Shown here piece after piece: positions 1-8,811 of a DNA stretch of 64,000 nt. The notes under the pieces are model-generated. The model was not told the DNA's origin and did no database searches. It saw only the letters and a program-made list of their open reading frames with translations. The number at the start of each line of letters is the position of its first letter. Position 1 is the first letter of the stretch. A program made the position numbers and the translations under genes. The stretch is from assembly GCF_004803475.1 (NCBI RefSeq), contig NZ_SRKY01000001.1:496001-560000 (forward strand). Direction: 5' to 3'. This DNA comes from Aliishimia ponticola. GTDB lineage: Bacteria > Pseudomonadota > Alphaproteobacteria > Rhodobacterales > Rhodobacteraceae.

Positions 1-822
1 CTTGGAATGCGCACGCTTTTGTCGGTTGGCCAGGGCTCTGACAGCCCGTCCAAGGTTGTGGTGATGCGCTGGAACGGAGGCGGTGACGAAGCGCCGGTTG
101 CCTTGGTCGGCAAGGGCGTCGTCTTTGACACGGGCGGTATCAGCCTCAAGCCCGCGGGCGGCATGGAAGACATGACGATGGATATGGGCGGGGCTGGCGT
201 GGTCGCCGGCACGATGCGCGCGCTGGCGCTGCGCAAGGCAAAGGCGAACGTCGTCGGTCTGGTCGGACTGGTAGAGAACATGCCCTCCGGCGCGGCGACG
301 CGGCCCGGAGATGTGGTCAAATCCATGAAGGGCGATACGGTCGAAATCATCAACACCGATGCCGAAGGGCGCCTCGTCCTGTGTGACGTGATGTGGTACG
401 CGCAAGAACGGTTCTCGCCCGTGGCGATGATCGACCTGGCGACGCTGACCGGCGCGATCATCATTGGCCTCGGCCATGAGAACGCCGGCGTGTTCTCCAA
501 CGATGACACGGTCTGCAACGCTTTTCTCAAAGCCGCCGCCGCCGAAGATGAGGGCGCATGGCGGATGCCGCTGGGCAAAGCCTATGACGATCAGCTCAAA
601 TCCAACATTGCCGATATGAAAAATGTCGGCGGGCGGCCTGCGGGGTCGATCACGGCGGCGCAATTCCTGCAACGCTTCGTCAAGGATGACTGCCCGTGGA
701 TTCACCTGGATATCGCCGGTGTCGCGTCGGTGAAGTCGGAAACCACCCTGGCCCCCAAAGGTGCGACCGGCTGGGGCGTCATGGCGTTGAACCGCCTTGT
801 GGCCGACAATTACGAAAGCTGA
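1..822 (+). CDS. pepA: Leucyl aminopeptidase (M17 family), 5'-truncated
   Basis: The reading frame is open from base 1, so the N-terminal domain lies outside the window; about 273 C-terminal residues remain. It contains the M17 signature NTDAEGRL and the metal/substrate region [10 protein letters not shown] followed by a Met/Asp/Gly-rich loop, which together hold the two-zinc catalytic site. M17 enzymes are cytoplasmic hexamers that release N-terminal residues from peptides. The stop codon is one base before the holC start, an arrangement (pepA-holC) common in proteobacteria, so the two are very likely co-transcribed and translationally coupled. Confidence 0.95.
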   Translation, partial: LGMRTLLSVGQGSDSPSKVVVMRWNGGGDEAPVALVGKGVVFDTGGISLKPAGGMEDMTMDMGGAGVVAGTMRALALRKAKANVVGLVGLVENMPSGAATRPGDVVKSMKGDTVEIINTDAEGRLVLCDVMWYAQERFSPVAMIDLATLTGAIIIGLGHENAGVFSNDDTVCNAFLKAAAAEDEGAWRMPLGKAYDDQLKSNIADMKNVGGRPAGSITAAQFLQRFVKDDCPWIHLDIAGVASVKSETTLAPKGATGWGVMALNRLVADNYES

Positions 823-823
823 G

Positions 824-1282
824 ATGGGCGCGGTCTTCTTCTACCACCTGACCCAGCGCCCGCTGGAGGCAACCCTGCCGGTCCTGCTTGAGAAATCGCT
901 TGAGCAGGGCTGGCGGGTCGTGTTGCGCGGCCCCAATGTCGAACATTTGTCCAAGCTGGATGCGCAACTTTGGTTGGGAAACGAAGAAGCCTTTCTGCCG
1001 CACGGGCTGGCGGGCGGGCCGCATGACGATTTTCAACCGATATTGCTGACGACCCAGAAGGGGCAAAAAGCCGATTGCGTGATCTGCATCGATGGTGATG
1101 CACCCACGGCGGAAGAGGTCGCGCAAACCCAAAGGGCCTGCGTTCTGTTCGATGGACATGACCCTGATGCGGTGCAAACCGCGCGCCGCCATTGGAAGGC
1201 TTTGACCGATGCGGGCTGCGCCGCGAAATACTGGTCCGAGGAATCGGGCCGTTGGGAAATGAAAGCGGAATCAGGTGGTTAG
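824..1282 (+). CDS. holC: DNA polymerase III chi subunit
   Basis: A protein of 152 residues starting MGAVFFYHL, with the fold-typical pattern of the HolC family (FYHLT near the N-terminus, then LLEKSLEQGWRV and the LWLGNEEAFLPHG block). Chi links the clamp loader (through psi) to SSB on the lagging strand. The ATG at 824 was chosen because it sits one base after the pepA stop and matches the family start; an in-frame upstream ATG at 797 would lie within pepA. The gene converges on a protease gene, with a TTTGCAAA hairpin in the 35-bp gap. Confidence 0.93.
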   Translation: MGAVFFYHLTQRPLEATLPVLLEKSLEQGWRVVLRGPNVEHLSKLDAQLWLGNEEAFLPHGLAGGPHDDFQPILLTTQKGQKADCVICIDGDAPTAEEVAQTQRACVLFDGHDPDAVQTARRHWKALTDAGCAAKYWSEESGRWEMKAESGG

Positions 1283-1286
1283 ACCT

Positions 1287-1318
1287 GTTTGCAAACCGGT
1301 CTTTGCCTGTTTGCAAAC
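1287..1318. repeat. Paired GTTTGCAAAC palindromes in a convergent gap
   Basis: Two identical 10-bp palindromes (GTTTGCAAAC at 1287-1296 and 1309-1318) are separated by 12 bases. Because each copy is self-complementary, the pair can also form a 10-bp hairpin. It fills the gap between the converging holC and protease genes and touches the protease stop codon. A terminator-like role for both strands is inferred; no U-tract follows. The same core recurs at 4336-4357. Confidence 0.6.
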
Positions 1319-1896
1319 TACTCTCTGATCAAGACCAGCGTGCCGTCGGAAATCTCGATCCGGTCCCAGCGATTAAGATAGGCCATCCCCAGCAAGGATT
1401 GCGACATCTCGCCCTCATTCACAAAGGCTGTCACGTCGCCGTCGCGAATGCCGCCAATGGCAACCTCGTCCAGTCGAACCGGCGCGGTGCGCACCTCGCC
1501 ATTCGCGGTGCTGGCCCGTCCCAGAAACCGCAATTCATCAAGATCCAGCCCCGCGCGCTGCGCGTCCTGCATCGTCAGAACGATCTCGCTCGCACCTGTA
1601 TCGACGACGAAAGGCACCGGCGCACCATTCACATCCAGCGTGATATAGTAATGACCGTCGCGGTGACGCTCCAACTCGATCCGTCCCTGATCGGTGAAGA
1701 CGGATTGACGCTGCTGGCCCTTGATGTCGTCCCAGATGCCAAAACCTGCGACCGTGACCAGAAAGATCAGTGCCCAAGTCGCCGCCGCCTGCATGTTCGC
1801 GCGCAGCCGCTGACCACCCAAGGACAGAAGCAGGATCAAGGCGATGAACCCAAGGAACACCGCGCTTAGAATATGACCTGTTTCAAATCCGCCCAT
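1318..1896 (-). CDS. Membrane-anchored retropepsin-like aspartic protease (TIGR02281-type)
   Basis: A 192-residue protein with two predicted membrane helices (about residues 9-27 and 39-54), followed by a soluble domain holding the aspartic-protease motif VVDTGAS with Asp99. A single active-site Asp per chain implies a dimeric retropepsin-like enzyme. The length and layout match the TIGR02281 clan AA family found throughout alphaproteobacteria, whose substrate is not known to me. The catalytic domain would face the periplasm if the second helix exports it. It stands alone between convergent holC and the co-directional ABC-F gene. Confidence 0.85.
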   Translation of the reverse strand: MGGFETGHILSAVFLGFIALILLLSLGGQRLRANMQAAATWALIFLVTVAGFGIWDDIKGQQRQSVFTDQGRIELERHRDGHYYITLDVNGAPVPFVVDTGASEIVLTMQDAQRAGLDLDELRFLGRASTANGEVRTAPVRLDEVAIGGIRDGDVTAFVNEGEMSQSLLGMAYLNRWDRIEISDGTLVLIRE

Positions 1897-1933
1897 CCGC
1901 CCAATATAGGTACGCAGCGCCGAACGGAAAGGG

Positions 1934-3778
1934 TTAACCGGCCTGCGCGGCCTCCAGTTTCTCTTGTGCGTTCATCCAAAGCGTTTCCGCCCGGTTCAGC
2001 CCGTCCATGATCTCCGCATATTTGCGGTTCCATGTTTCCAGCTCGCCCACACGGCTGTCTTCATACAGGGCCGGATCGGCGAGTTTCTCCGCCAGTTTCG
2101 CGCGCATCTCTTCGATCTTTTCGACCCGTGCCTCGCATTTGCGCAACTCTGAGCGAAGCGCCTGAATCGCCTCGCGCGAGGCTTTCTTCGCCTTGGGTTT
2201 TTCCTGTTCTTTCTTGGGCTTGGACGGGTTTGCAAGCAGGTGATCGCGATAGGTTTGCAAATCGCCATCATAGGGCGCAACCGTTCCCGCATTCACCAGC
2301 CACAGACGGTCAGCCACCAGTTCCAACAGGTGCATGTCGTGGGTGACAAGGATCACCGCCCCGGTATAGGCGGTCAGCGCTTCGACCAGGGCCTCGCGCG
2401 ATTCAATGTCGAGGTGGTTGGTCGGTTCGTCGAGGATCAGCAGGTGCGGTGCGTCGATTGTGGCAATCAGCAGGGACAGCCGCGCTTTCTGACCGCCCGA
2501 CAAACGCCCCACCTCGGTTTCGGACTGCTCCGCCCCAAGGCCAAAGCCCGAAAGCCGCGCGCGCAGTTTGGCCGGTGTTTCCGCCGGGCGCAGCCGCCGC
2601 AGGTGATCGATCGGGGTCTCGTCCACATGCAGTTCATCAACCTGATGCTGCGCGAAATACCCGATCCGCAGTTTGGAGGACGTGACCATCTTGCCCGCGA
2701 TCAACGGCAAGCGGCCCGACAGCAGCTTGGACAGCGTAGACTTGCCCTGACCGTTCTTGCCCAGCAGTGCGATCCGGTCGTCCTGATCGATCCGCAGGTT
2801 CAAACGGCGCAGGATTTCGACCTCGCCATAGCCGGTGATGCCGCCCTCGACCGCGATGATGGGGGGCGACAGTTCCTCGGGCTGCGGGAATTCCAGGCGT
2901 CGCAAAGCGGCTTCCTGCGGCGTCGTGATGGGCTGCATCTTGGCCAGCGCCTTCAGACGCGATTGCGCTTGCTTGGCCTTATCGGCCTTGTAGCGGAACC
3001 GATCCACATAGGATTGCAGATGCGCGCGCCGCGCTTCCTGCTTTTTCGACATCGCTTGCGCATGGGCCAGTTTTTCCTGCCGCTGCCGTGCGAATTGATC
3101 GTAGGGGCCTTGGTAGAAGGTCAGTTGCCGGTCTTCCAGATGCAGGATCGCACCCACCGCGCGGTTCAAAAGCCCCCGGTCGTGGCTGATGATCAAAACG
3201 GTGTGCGGATACCGCGCCAGATAGGTTTCAAGCCAGACCGCGCCTTCCAGATCCAGATAGTTGGTCGGTTCGTCCAAAAGCAGCAGGTCGGGCTGGGCAA
3301 ACAGCACCGCCGCCAAGGCCACGCGCATCCGCCACCCGCCCGAAAAGGCCGAACACGGCTTGTGCTGCTCCGGCTCGTCAAATCCCAACCCTTTGAGAAT
3401 CGTTGCCGCGCGCGCTTCGGCGGACCAGGCATCGATATCGGCCAGACGGGTCTGGATTTCCGCGATCCGCGCGGGATCGTCGGTTTCTTCTGCCATGAGG
3501 GCGGCGCGTTCGGTATCGGCGGCCAGCACGGTGTCGATCAGCGACACGTCCGACGACGGAACCTCTTGCGCGACGCCGCCGATCCGCGCGCCGGTGGGCA
3601 AGGAAATCTCGCCCGATTCCAAGGCAAGCTCCCCCCGGATCAGTTTGAACAGGGTCGTCTTGCCCGTGCCGTTGCGCCCCACAAGGCCGACCTTGTGGCC
3701 GGTTGGGATCACGGCAGAGGCCCCCTCAAACAGGGGACGGCCTTCAATGGCGAAGCGGATGTCGTTCAGGCGCAGCAT
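1934..3778 (-). CDS. ABC-F family ATPase (YheS-like)
   Basis: A 614-residue soluble protein with two ABC nucleotide-binding domains and no membrane segment. The first has Walker [10 protein letters not shown], signature FSGGWRMR and Walker [15 protein letters not shown]; the second has [18 protein letters not shown] and [10 protein letters not shown]. The linker between them is charged and the C-terminus (about 530-610) is a predicted coiled coil. ABC-F proteins act on the ribosome as translation factors, and FSGGW is typical of the YheS branch. The ATG at 3778 ([13 protein letters not shown]) fits the family better than the upstream in-frame ATG at 3814. It is divergent from ndk. Confidence 0.92.
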   Translation of the reverse strand: MLRLNDIRFAIEGRPLFEGASAVIPTGHKVGLVGRNGTGKTTLFKLIRGELALESGEISLPTGARIGGVAQEVPSSDVSLIDTVLAADTERAALMAEETDDPARIAEIQTRLADIDAWSAEARAATILKGLGFDEPEQHKPCSAFSGGWRMRVALAAVLFAQPDLLLLDEPTNYLDLEGAVWLETYLARYPHTVLIISHDRGLLNRAVGAILHLEDRQLTFYQGPYDQFARQRQEKLAHAQAMSKKQEARRAHLQSYVDRFRYKADKAKQAQSRLKALAKMQPITTPQEAALRRLEFPQPEELSPPIIAVEGGITGYGEVEILRRLNLRIDQDDRIALLGKNGQGKSTLSKLLSGRLPLIAGKMVTSSKLRIGYFAQHQVDELHVDETPIDHLRRLRPAETPAKLRARLSGFGLGAEQSETEVGRLSGGQKARLSLLIATIDAPHLLILDEPTNHLDIESREALVEALTAYTGAVILVTHDMHLLELVADRLWLVNAGTVAPYDGDLQTYRDHLLANPSKPKKEQEKPKAKKASREAIQALRSELRKCEARVEKIEEMRAKLAEKLADPALYEDSRVGELETWNRKYAEIMDGLNRAETLWMNAQEKLEAAQAG

Positions 3779-3904
3779 GCCGGTGTGTTTGGGCCAAGGG
3801 GCTGCCCGCGTCAATCGCCGCTTTTCATGCGCAATGGCCCGTGCTATCGGGGCCGCGATTTTGACAGGGGGCAGGGGCCCCCGCGCGCAATTAGGAGACT
3901 ACCC

Positions 3905-4327
3905 ATGGCCGTGGAACGCACGCTGTCCATCATCAAGCCCGACGCAACCAAGCGGAACCTGACCGGCAAGATCAATGCCAAGTTCGAAGACGCCGGTCTG
4001 CGCATCATCGCGCAAAAGCGTATCCAACTGACCAAGGCGCAAGCTGGCCAGTTCTACGCCGTGCACGCAGAGCGCCCGTTCTATGACGAATTGTGCGAAT
4101 TCATGGCCTCCGCGCCGGTCGTCGTTCAGGTTCTCGAAGGCGAAGGCGCCATCGCAAAGAACCGTGAAGTCATGGGCGCGACCAACCCGGCCGATGCGGC
4201 ACCGGGCACCGTGCGCGCGGAATTTGCCGAAAGCGTTGGCGAAAACTCCGTTCACGGCTCCGACGCACCGGAAACCGCAGCGGTTGAGATCGCTTACTTC
4301 TTCTCCGGTCTCGAACTGGTCGGCTGA
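3905..4327 (+). CDS. ndk: Nucleoside diphosphate kinase
   Basis: A 140-residue protein of full family length starting [14 protein letters not shown]. The catalytic phospho-histidine is His117 in ENSVHGSD, and the nucleotide-binding [11 protein letters not shown] block is intact. It transfers gamma-phosphate from ATP to other nucleoside diphosphates through a phospho-His intermediate in the cytoplasm. An AGGAG ribosome site lies 8 bases before the ATG. The gene is monocistronic, divergent from the ABC-F gene and convergent with the TfoX-C gene. Confidence 0.98.
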   Translation: MAVERTLSIIKPDATKRNLTGKINAKFEDAGLRIIAQKRIQLTKAQAGQFYAVHAERPFYDELCEFMASAPVVVQVLEGEGAIAKNREVMGATNPADAAPGTVRAEFAESVGENSVHGSDAPETAAVEIAYFFSGLELVG

Positions 4328-4335
4328 ACGCCGGG

Positions 4336-4357
4336 TTTGCAAATCGAAATTTGCAAA
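4336..4357. terminator. TTTGCAAA hairpin in the ndk / tfoX-like convergent gap
   Basis: TTTGCAAAT (4336-4344) and ATTTGCAAA (4349-4357) form a perfect 9-bp stem with a CGAA loop, filling the 38-bp gap between converging genes. There is no strong U-tract, so a bidirectional terminator role is inferred from position. It is the second convergent gap in this region built from the TTTGCAAA octamer. Confidence 0.5.
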
Positions 4358-4365
4358 TTAGCAAG

Positions 4366-4701
4366 CTAGGGTTTCGGGATTACACCGATTTCCGCAAGGG
4401 CCGCATCCAGATCGGGGCGGCCCTTTTGTTTTGCCTTCTGTGCGGATTTGATCGCATCGAAACGCGCCCGCAGCGCGTCCTTTTCAGCGCCGCGGCAGTC
4501 ATTCCACGGCCGTCCTTGCAGCCCCATGACCATCGCGTAATAGCCGATGAAATGCGGCTTCATCCCGCTGGCCATCATCCTTGCATAGGCCGTGTCTGGG
4601 CCAAGCTCTCGCAACTCTTCGGCAGATTGAATCCCGGCCCTTTGGCAAGCTTGCTCAACGGCGGGGCCAAGATTGCGGATGCTAGAGACTGGCAAAGACA
4701 T
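4366..4701 (-). CDS. TfoX C-terminal domain protein
   Basis: A 111-residue protein made only of a TfoX/Sxy C-terminal helical domain: the N-terminal SIRNLGPAVEQACQRAGI segment and ELRELGPDTAYARM are family hallmarks, resembling a helix-hairpin-helix. In gammaproteobacteria TfoX activates competence genes, but stand-alone TfoX-C proteins are common in alphaproteobacteria and have no demonstrated role there. The C-terminal half is a basic, Lys/Ala-rich segment. It is convergent with ndk. Confidence 0.8.
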   Translation of the reverse strand: MSLPVSSIRNLGPAVEQACQRAGIQSAEELRELGPDTAYARMMASGMKPHFIGYYAMVMGLQGRPWNDCRGAEKDALRARFDAIKSAQKAKQKGRPDLDAALAEIGVIPKP

Positions 4702-4748
4702 GTCCGCAAGTTTACGCCTGCGAACGGGCTACGCAACAGCGCCGCGAA

Positions 4749-4850
4749 TTAAATGCTGGCGAAATCCGTAAAGACCGGAGCCGGGGCAGGTTGCTGCGGT
4801 GCCGGCTTATCGTTGGATTGCGCACTTTTCTCAATAGGTTGGTTCGACAT
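4749..4850 (-). CDS. Possible 33-residue small protein
   Basis: A short frame encodes 33 residues, beginning MSNQPIEKSAQSND and continuing through a Pro/Ala/Gln-rich stretch to FTDFASI. An AAGG element lies about 10 bases before the ATG. It has no membrane segment or recognised domain, and no clear partner gene. It sits alone between the TfoX-C gene and puuD on the same strand. Support is only the ribosome site and a soluble, low-complexity composition unlike random antisense frames, so it may not be real. Confidence 0.3.
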   Translation of the reverse strand: MSNQPIEKSAQSNDKPAPQQPAPAPVFTDFASI

Positions 4851-5080
4851 AGTTTCTAACCTTCTCACTCAGGAACACTCGGGAAATAACCCTGTGCATT
4901 ATCAAAAACGTAAGTTTGATGGTGAAGGCGCAGATATGGTCGAAACAAGGATTTCCTGCCGGTTTTGCAAAAATGTTACAATAAATGTCCCGGATTTGAA
5001 CTTTTCGGTTACGGCGAATGTCGATGCGGGGCTTTTGGTGTAACGCATTGCTATCATGGCGAGAAATTTCGCCCGGTTTG

Positions 5081-6307
5081 TCAGTTTCCAGTCGCGTTCC
5101 GGTACCAGGCCACGAGGATCGCACGGGAGTCATCGTCCAGTTCGAACACGCCGGGTGGTGGCATGGCGTGGCTGCGGCCCGCTTGCAGGTAAATCTCGCG
5201 GGCGTGGCGGGCGACATCCGCCTCTGTTTCCAGCACGACCCCTTTGGGCGGCCAGAGCATTCCCTCCCACAGGGGTTCGCGCGCGTGGCACATGGAACAA
5301 TTGCCAAGGACGGTGTCATAGCTTTCCTCGAACCCGGCGGCAGAGGCAAAGCGCTGCTCTTGCGCGGTCAGCGGGCGGGCTTCGGCCTCTTCCAGCGTGT
5401 CGGTCACCGGCCCGGCTGACAGCCAGACGATCAGCAGAAAAATCAGTACCGTTACGCCCCATGTCCACCACGGACGCCCTTGCTTGGCATGCATCGTGTT
5501 GAAGAAATGGCGGATCGTGACGCCCATCAGGAATACGAGGCTGGCGATGATCCAGGCATTATCGGTGCCAAAGGCCAGCGGGTAGTGGTTCGACAGCATC
5601 AGGAAGATGACCGGCAGCGTCAGGTAATTGTTATGGGTCGAGCGCAGTTTGGCGATCTTGCCGTATTTCGGATCGGGTTTGCGCCCGGCTTTCATATCGG
5701 CCACGACGATGCGTTGGTTGGGAATGATCACATGGGCCACATTCGCGGTCATGATCGTCGCGGTGATTGCCCCCAGATGCAGCAGCGCCGCGCGCCCGGT
5801 AAAGACCTGATCCAGCCCCCAAGACAGCAGCACAAGGATCACGAATAGCAGCAGCATCACCTGTGTCGGGTGATCGCCAAGCTTGGATTTGCAAATGAAA
5901 TCATAGGCCAGCCAGCTAAGCACGATCACACCAAGCGAGATGACGATGCCCTGCCACAGCACCAGATCGGTCTTTGAGGCATCCATCAGATACAGCTCTC
6001 CGCCCGCCCAATAGACCACCATCAGCAGCGCAAAGCCGGACAGCCACGTGGAATAGCTTTCCCATTTGAACCAGACCAGATGTTCGGGCATCTGCGGCGG
6101 TGCGACCAGATATTTCTGGATGTGGTAGAACCCGCCGCCATGCACCTGCCATTCCTCGCCATCGGCAGGGCCGGGAATGGACCGGTTCAGCCCCAGATCC
6201 AGCGCGATGAAATAGAAGGATGACCCGATCCAAGCGATCGCGGTGATAACGTGAAGCCAGCGGATCGCGAATTCCGCCCAGTGCCAGAGAAGTGCCAGAT
6301 CAAGCAA
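5081..6307 (-). CDS. puuD: Urate oxidase PuuD, membrane-bound with cytochrome c domain
   Basis: A 408-residue protein with about eight membrane helices in its first 300 residues (including an early AEFAIRWLHVITAIAWIG segment) and a C-terminal c-type cytochrome domain with haem motif CSMCH at 337-341 and a likely Met ligand in HAMPPPG (Met382). This is the architecture of PuuD, which oxidises urate to 5-hydroxyisourate and passes electrons to the cytochrome pool instead of directly making H2O2. A TTG start at 6307 was chosen: AAGGAA lies about 8 bases upstream and the family begins near LLDLALLWHWAEF. The in-frame ATG at 6385 would add an implausible basic leader. It precedes no other gene on its strand but follows uraH, the next pathway step. 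Confidence 0.9.
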   Translation of the reverse strand: MLDLALLWHWAEFAIRWLHVITAIAWIGSSFYFIALDLGLNRSIPGPADGEEWQVHGGGFYHIQKYLVAPPQMPEHLVWFKWESYSTWLSGFALLMVVYWAGGELYLMDASKTDLVLWQGIVISLGVIVLSWLAYDFICKSKLGDHPTQVMLLLFVILVLLSWGLDQVFTGRAALLHLGAITATIMTANVAHVIIPNQRIVVADMKAGRKPDPKYGKIAKLRSTHNNYLTLPVIFLMLSNHYPLAFGTDNAWIIASLVFLMGVTIRHFFNTMHAKQGRPWWTWGVTVLIFLLIVWLSAGPVTDTLEEAEARPLTAQEQRFASAAGFEESYDTVLGNCSMCHAREPLWEGMLWPPKGVVLETEADVARHAREIYLQAGRSHAMPPPGVFELDDDSRAILVAWYRNATGN

Positions 6308-6400
6308 GGTGCCGTTTCCTTTTCGTGACGCGAATGGCCGCGCGTGCCGCCAAGAAGTTTGAGCCCGAGGCCGGGAGCTGTGCAAGCCCTGCGCGGCGGA

Positions 6401-6766
6401 TCAACTGCCCCGATAGGTGGAATACCCGAAGGGCGACAGCAAAAGCGGCACATGGTAGTGGGAACGCTCGGACATGCCGAAGCGGATCGGGATCACATCC
6501 AGAAAGCGCGGCGTTTCAGGGGGCATGCCCACCGCGTCCAGATAGGCGCCGGCGTGAAAGATCAGCTCATAGGTGCCGGTGGCAAAATCGCTTTCGGGCA
6601 GAATCTGCCGATCCGTGCGCCCATCCGCATTGGTGGTCAGTGTGGTCAGGAAGACGCGCGTGTCGCCCTCGATTCGGTACAGATCGATCGTCAGGCCCTC
6701 TGCCGGGCAGCCCCGCGCGGTATCGAGTACATGTGTCGTGAGATATCCAGCCATCGCCTTTGCCAT
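6401..6766 (-). CDS. uraH: 5-Hydroxyisourate hydrolase
   Basis: A 121-residue transthyretin-like protein. It has the N-terminal [11 protein letters not shown] motif and ends in YRGS, the C-terminal tetrapeptide that distinguishes HIU hydrolases from transthyretin; both contribute active-site residues at the tetramer interface. It hydrolyses 5-hydroxyisourate, the product of PuuD, to OHCU. The start could be Met1 (6766) or Met5 (6754, MAGYLTTHV); neither has a clear ribosome site. It lies 93 bp upstream of puuD on the same strand and is divergent from puuE-uraD across a 136-bp shared promoter region. Confidence 0.93.
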   Translation of the reverse strand: MAKAMAGYLTTHVLDTARGCPAEGLTIDLYRIEGDTRVFLTTLTTNADGRTDRQILPESDFATGTYELIFHAGAYLDAVGMPPETPRFLDVIPIRFGMSERSHYHVPLLLSPFGYSTYRGS

Positions 6767-6902
6767 CGCTCTTGTTCGTGTTGACCCGGCCCACTGTGCC
6801 TATCGGTTGGGCAAAGGGCAATCGGTCTGCGCGATGCTCTCTTTTCATTGCCGGGCAAAGCGTATTGTCTGAGCGCAGACCCAGTTGAGGACAAGGACCG
6901 CC

Positions 6903-8312
6903 ATGCAACGCTATCCCCGTGACATGACAGGATATGGCGCAACGCCGCCCGCAGCGAACTGGCCCGGAGGGGCGAAGATCGCCGTGCAGATCGTCTTGAA
7001 CTACGAGGAGGGCGGCGAGAACAACATCCTGCATGGCGATGCCGCGTCCGAGGCATTCCTGTCCGAAATCACCGCCGCCCAGCCATGGCCGGGCCAGCGC
7101 CATTGGAACATGGAATCGATCTATGAATACGGGGCGCGCGCCGGGTTCTGGCGTCTTCATCGGATGCTGGGGCATGTGCCGATCACCGTATTTGGCGTTG
7201 CCTCGGCGCTTGCCCGCGCGCCGGAACAGGTTGCCGCGATGCAAGAGGCCGGATGGGAGATCGCCAGCCATGGGCTCAAATGGGTCGAACACAAGGACAT
7301 GGACCCCGAGGAGGAGCGCGCCCAGATCGCGGAGGCCCTGCGCCTGCATACCGAAGTCACCGGGCTGGCCCCGCGCGGCTGGTATACGGGTCGCTGTTCG
7401 ATGCACACGGTGCAACTGGCGACGCAGACCGGGAAATTCGACTATATCGCGGACAGTTATGCCGATGATTTGCCCTATTGGGACCAGTCCCATGGCCGCG
7501 ATCAGCTGATCGTGCCTTATACGCTCGATTGCAACGACATGCGTTTTGCGATCCCGGCGGGCTATTCCGCGGGCGACCAGTTCGAAACCTATATCAAGGA
7601 CAGTTTCGACGCGCTTTATGAGGAAGGCCTGAACGGTGCGCCCAAGATGCTGTCGATTGGTCTGCACTGTCGGTTGGCCGGGCGTCCGGGACGGGCCGCA
7701 GGGCTGAAGCGCGCGCTGGATTACATGGCGGCCAAGGACGGCGTCTGGTTCGCCACGCGCCTGCAAATCGCGCAGCATTGGGCGGCAACGCACCCGCCCG
7801 CAGCGCGAACCCGGCCTTCGGCCATGTCCCAAGACGCGTTCGTCGCAGCCTTCGGCGGTATTTTCGAACACAGCCCGTGGATTGCCGAACGCGCCCATGG
7901 GCTAGAGCTTGGCGCAACCCATGACACGGCGCGGGGTGTGCATGCCGCCTTGGCGCGCGTGTTCCGATCCGCGTCCGAAGAGGACCGCCTGGGCGTTCTG
8001 CGCGCCCATCCCGATCTGGCGGGCAAACTGGCCGCTGCCAAGCGGCTGACGGAGGATTCGACGCAAGAGCAAGCCTCTGCCGGGTTGGACATGCTGACCG
8101 ATGCGGAACGGGCCAGGTTCCAGACCCTCAATGCGGCCTATACGGAGAAATTCGGTTTTCCCTTCATCATTGCCGTGCGCGGCCATGACAAGGCGTCGAT
8201 CATGGCCGCGTTCGAGCGGCGCATCGCCCATGACCGCGACACCGAATTCGCCGAAGCCTGCCGGCAGGTGGAGCGCATCGCGGAACTGCGGTTGAGGGAG
8301 AAACTGCCATGA
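6903..8312 (+). CDS. puuE: Fusion of PuuE-type allantoinase and OHCU decarboxylase UraD
   Basis: A 469-residue bifunctional enzyme. Residues 1 to about 305 form a polysaccharide-deacetylase-like metal-dependent allantoinase of the PuuE class (YPRDMTGYG start, NYEEGGE, ASHGLKW, GWYTGRCS, GLHCRLAGRPGR). Residues about 312-469 form an OHCU decarboxylase (FVAAFGGIFEHSPWIAE, LRAHPDLAGKLA, TEKFGFPFI), which yields (S)-allantoin. The two activities are successive steps, so the fusion may channel allantoin, although the decarboxylase acts first. AAGGA lies before the ATG. The stop overlaps the allA start by 4 bases. Such fusions are known in other alphaproteobacteria. Confidence 0.93.
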   Translation: MQRYPRDMTGYGATPPAANWPGGAKIAVQIVLNYEEGGENNILHGDAASEAFLSEITAAQPWPGQRHWNMESIYEYGARAGFWRLHRMLGHVPITVFGVASALARAPEQVAAMQEAGWEIASHGLKWVEHKDMDPEEERAQIAEALRLHTEVTGLAPRGWYTGRCSMHTVQLATQTGKFDYIADSYADDLPYWDQSHGRDQLIVPYTLDCNDMRFAIPAGYSAGDQFETYIKDSFDALYEEGLNGAPKMLSIGLHCRLAGRPGRAAGLKRALDYMAAKDGVWFATRLQIAQHWAATHPPAARTRPSAMSQDAFVAAFGGIFEHSPWIAERAHGLELGATHDTARGVHAALARVFRSASEEDRLGVLRAHPDLAGKLAAAKRLTEDSTQEQASAGLDMLTDAERARFQTLNAAYTEKFGFPFIIAVRGHDKASIMAAFERRIAHDRDTEFAEACRQVERIAELRLREKLP

Positions 8313-8806
8313 AAGAAGATCGTCTGATCCGGACCGAACCGCTGACCGGCGCCGCCTTTGCCCCGTTCGGCGACGTGCTGGAGGCAACCGGCCCCGCCGA
8401 CAAGATCATCAATCAAGGGCGCTGCGGGCGGTTCCATGACCGTGCGCAACTGGCCTTTGCGGATGGGCGCGCCGGGATCAGCCTATTTCAGGCAGAGCCG
8501 CGCGACCTGCCGCTGGGGCTCGACATGATGGAACGGCATCCAGAAGGCTCTCAGGCGTTTCTGCCCATGAGCGCCGATCCCTTCCTTGTCATCGTGGCCG
8601 AGGATGCAGGCGCACGGCCCGGCACGCCGCGTGCCTTTCTGACCCAGCCGGGGCAGGGCGTGAACTACCACCGTGGCACTTGGCACGGTGTTCTGACGCC
8701 GCTGCATCCACCGGGCCTGTTCGCAGTGGTGGACCGGATCGGTGCGGGCGCCAATCTTGAGGAATTCTGGTTCGACGAGCCCTATACCGTCGATGCCTCG
8801 CCCTGA
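8309..8806 (+). CDS. allA: Ureidoglycolate lyase
   Basis: A 165-residue cupin-fold protein of normal AllA length with the family motifs FAPFGDVLE near residue 17, GRFHD, and YHRGTWHGVL (metal or substrate-site histidines) near residue 118. It splits ureidoglycolate into glyoxylate and urea, the last step of this route. Its ATG overlaps the puuE-uraD stop (ATGA), so the two are translationally coupled. It converges on allE with a gap of 5 bp. Confidence 0.92.
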   Translation: MKEDRLIRTEPLTGAAFAPFGDVLEATGPADKIINQGRCGRFHDRAQLAFADGRAGISLFQAEPRDLPLGLDMMERHPEGSQAFLPMSADPFLVIVAEDAGARPGTPRAFLTQPGQGVNYHRGTWHGVLTPLHPPGLFAVVDRIGAGANLEEFWFDEPYTVDASP

Positions 8807-8811
8807 CGCGG

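Noticed and set aside
2240-4327. A 695-codon plus-strand frame through the ABC-F gene into ndk
   Set aside because: The first three quarters are antisense to a clear ABC-F ATPase; only the ndk part from 3905 is real, with its own ribosome site.
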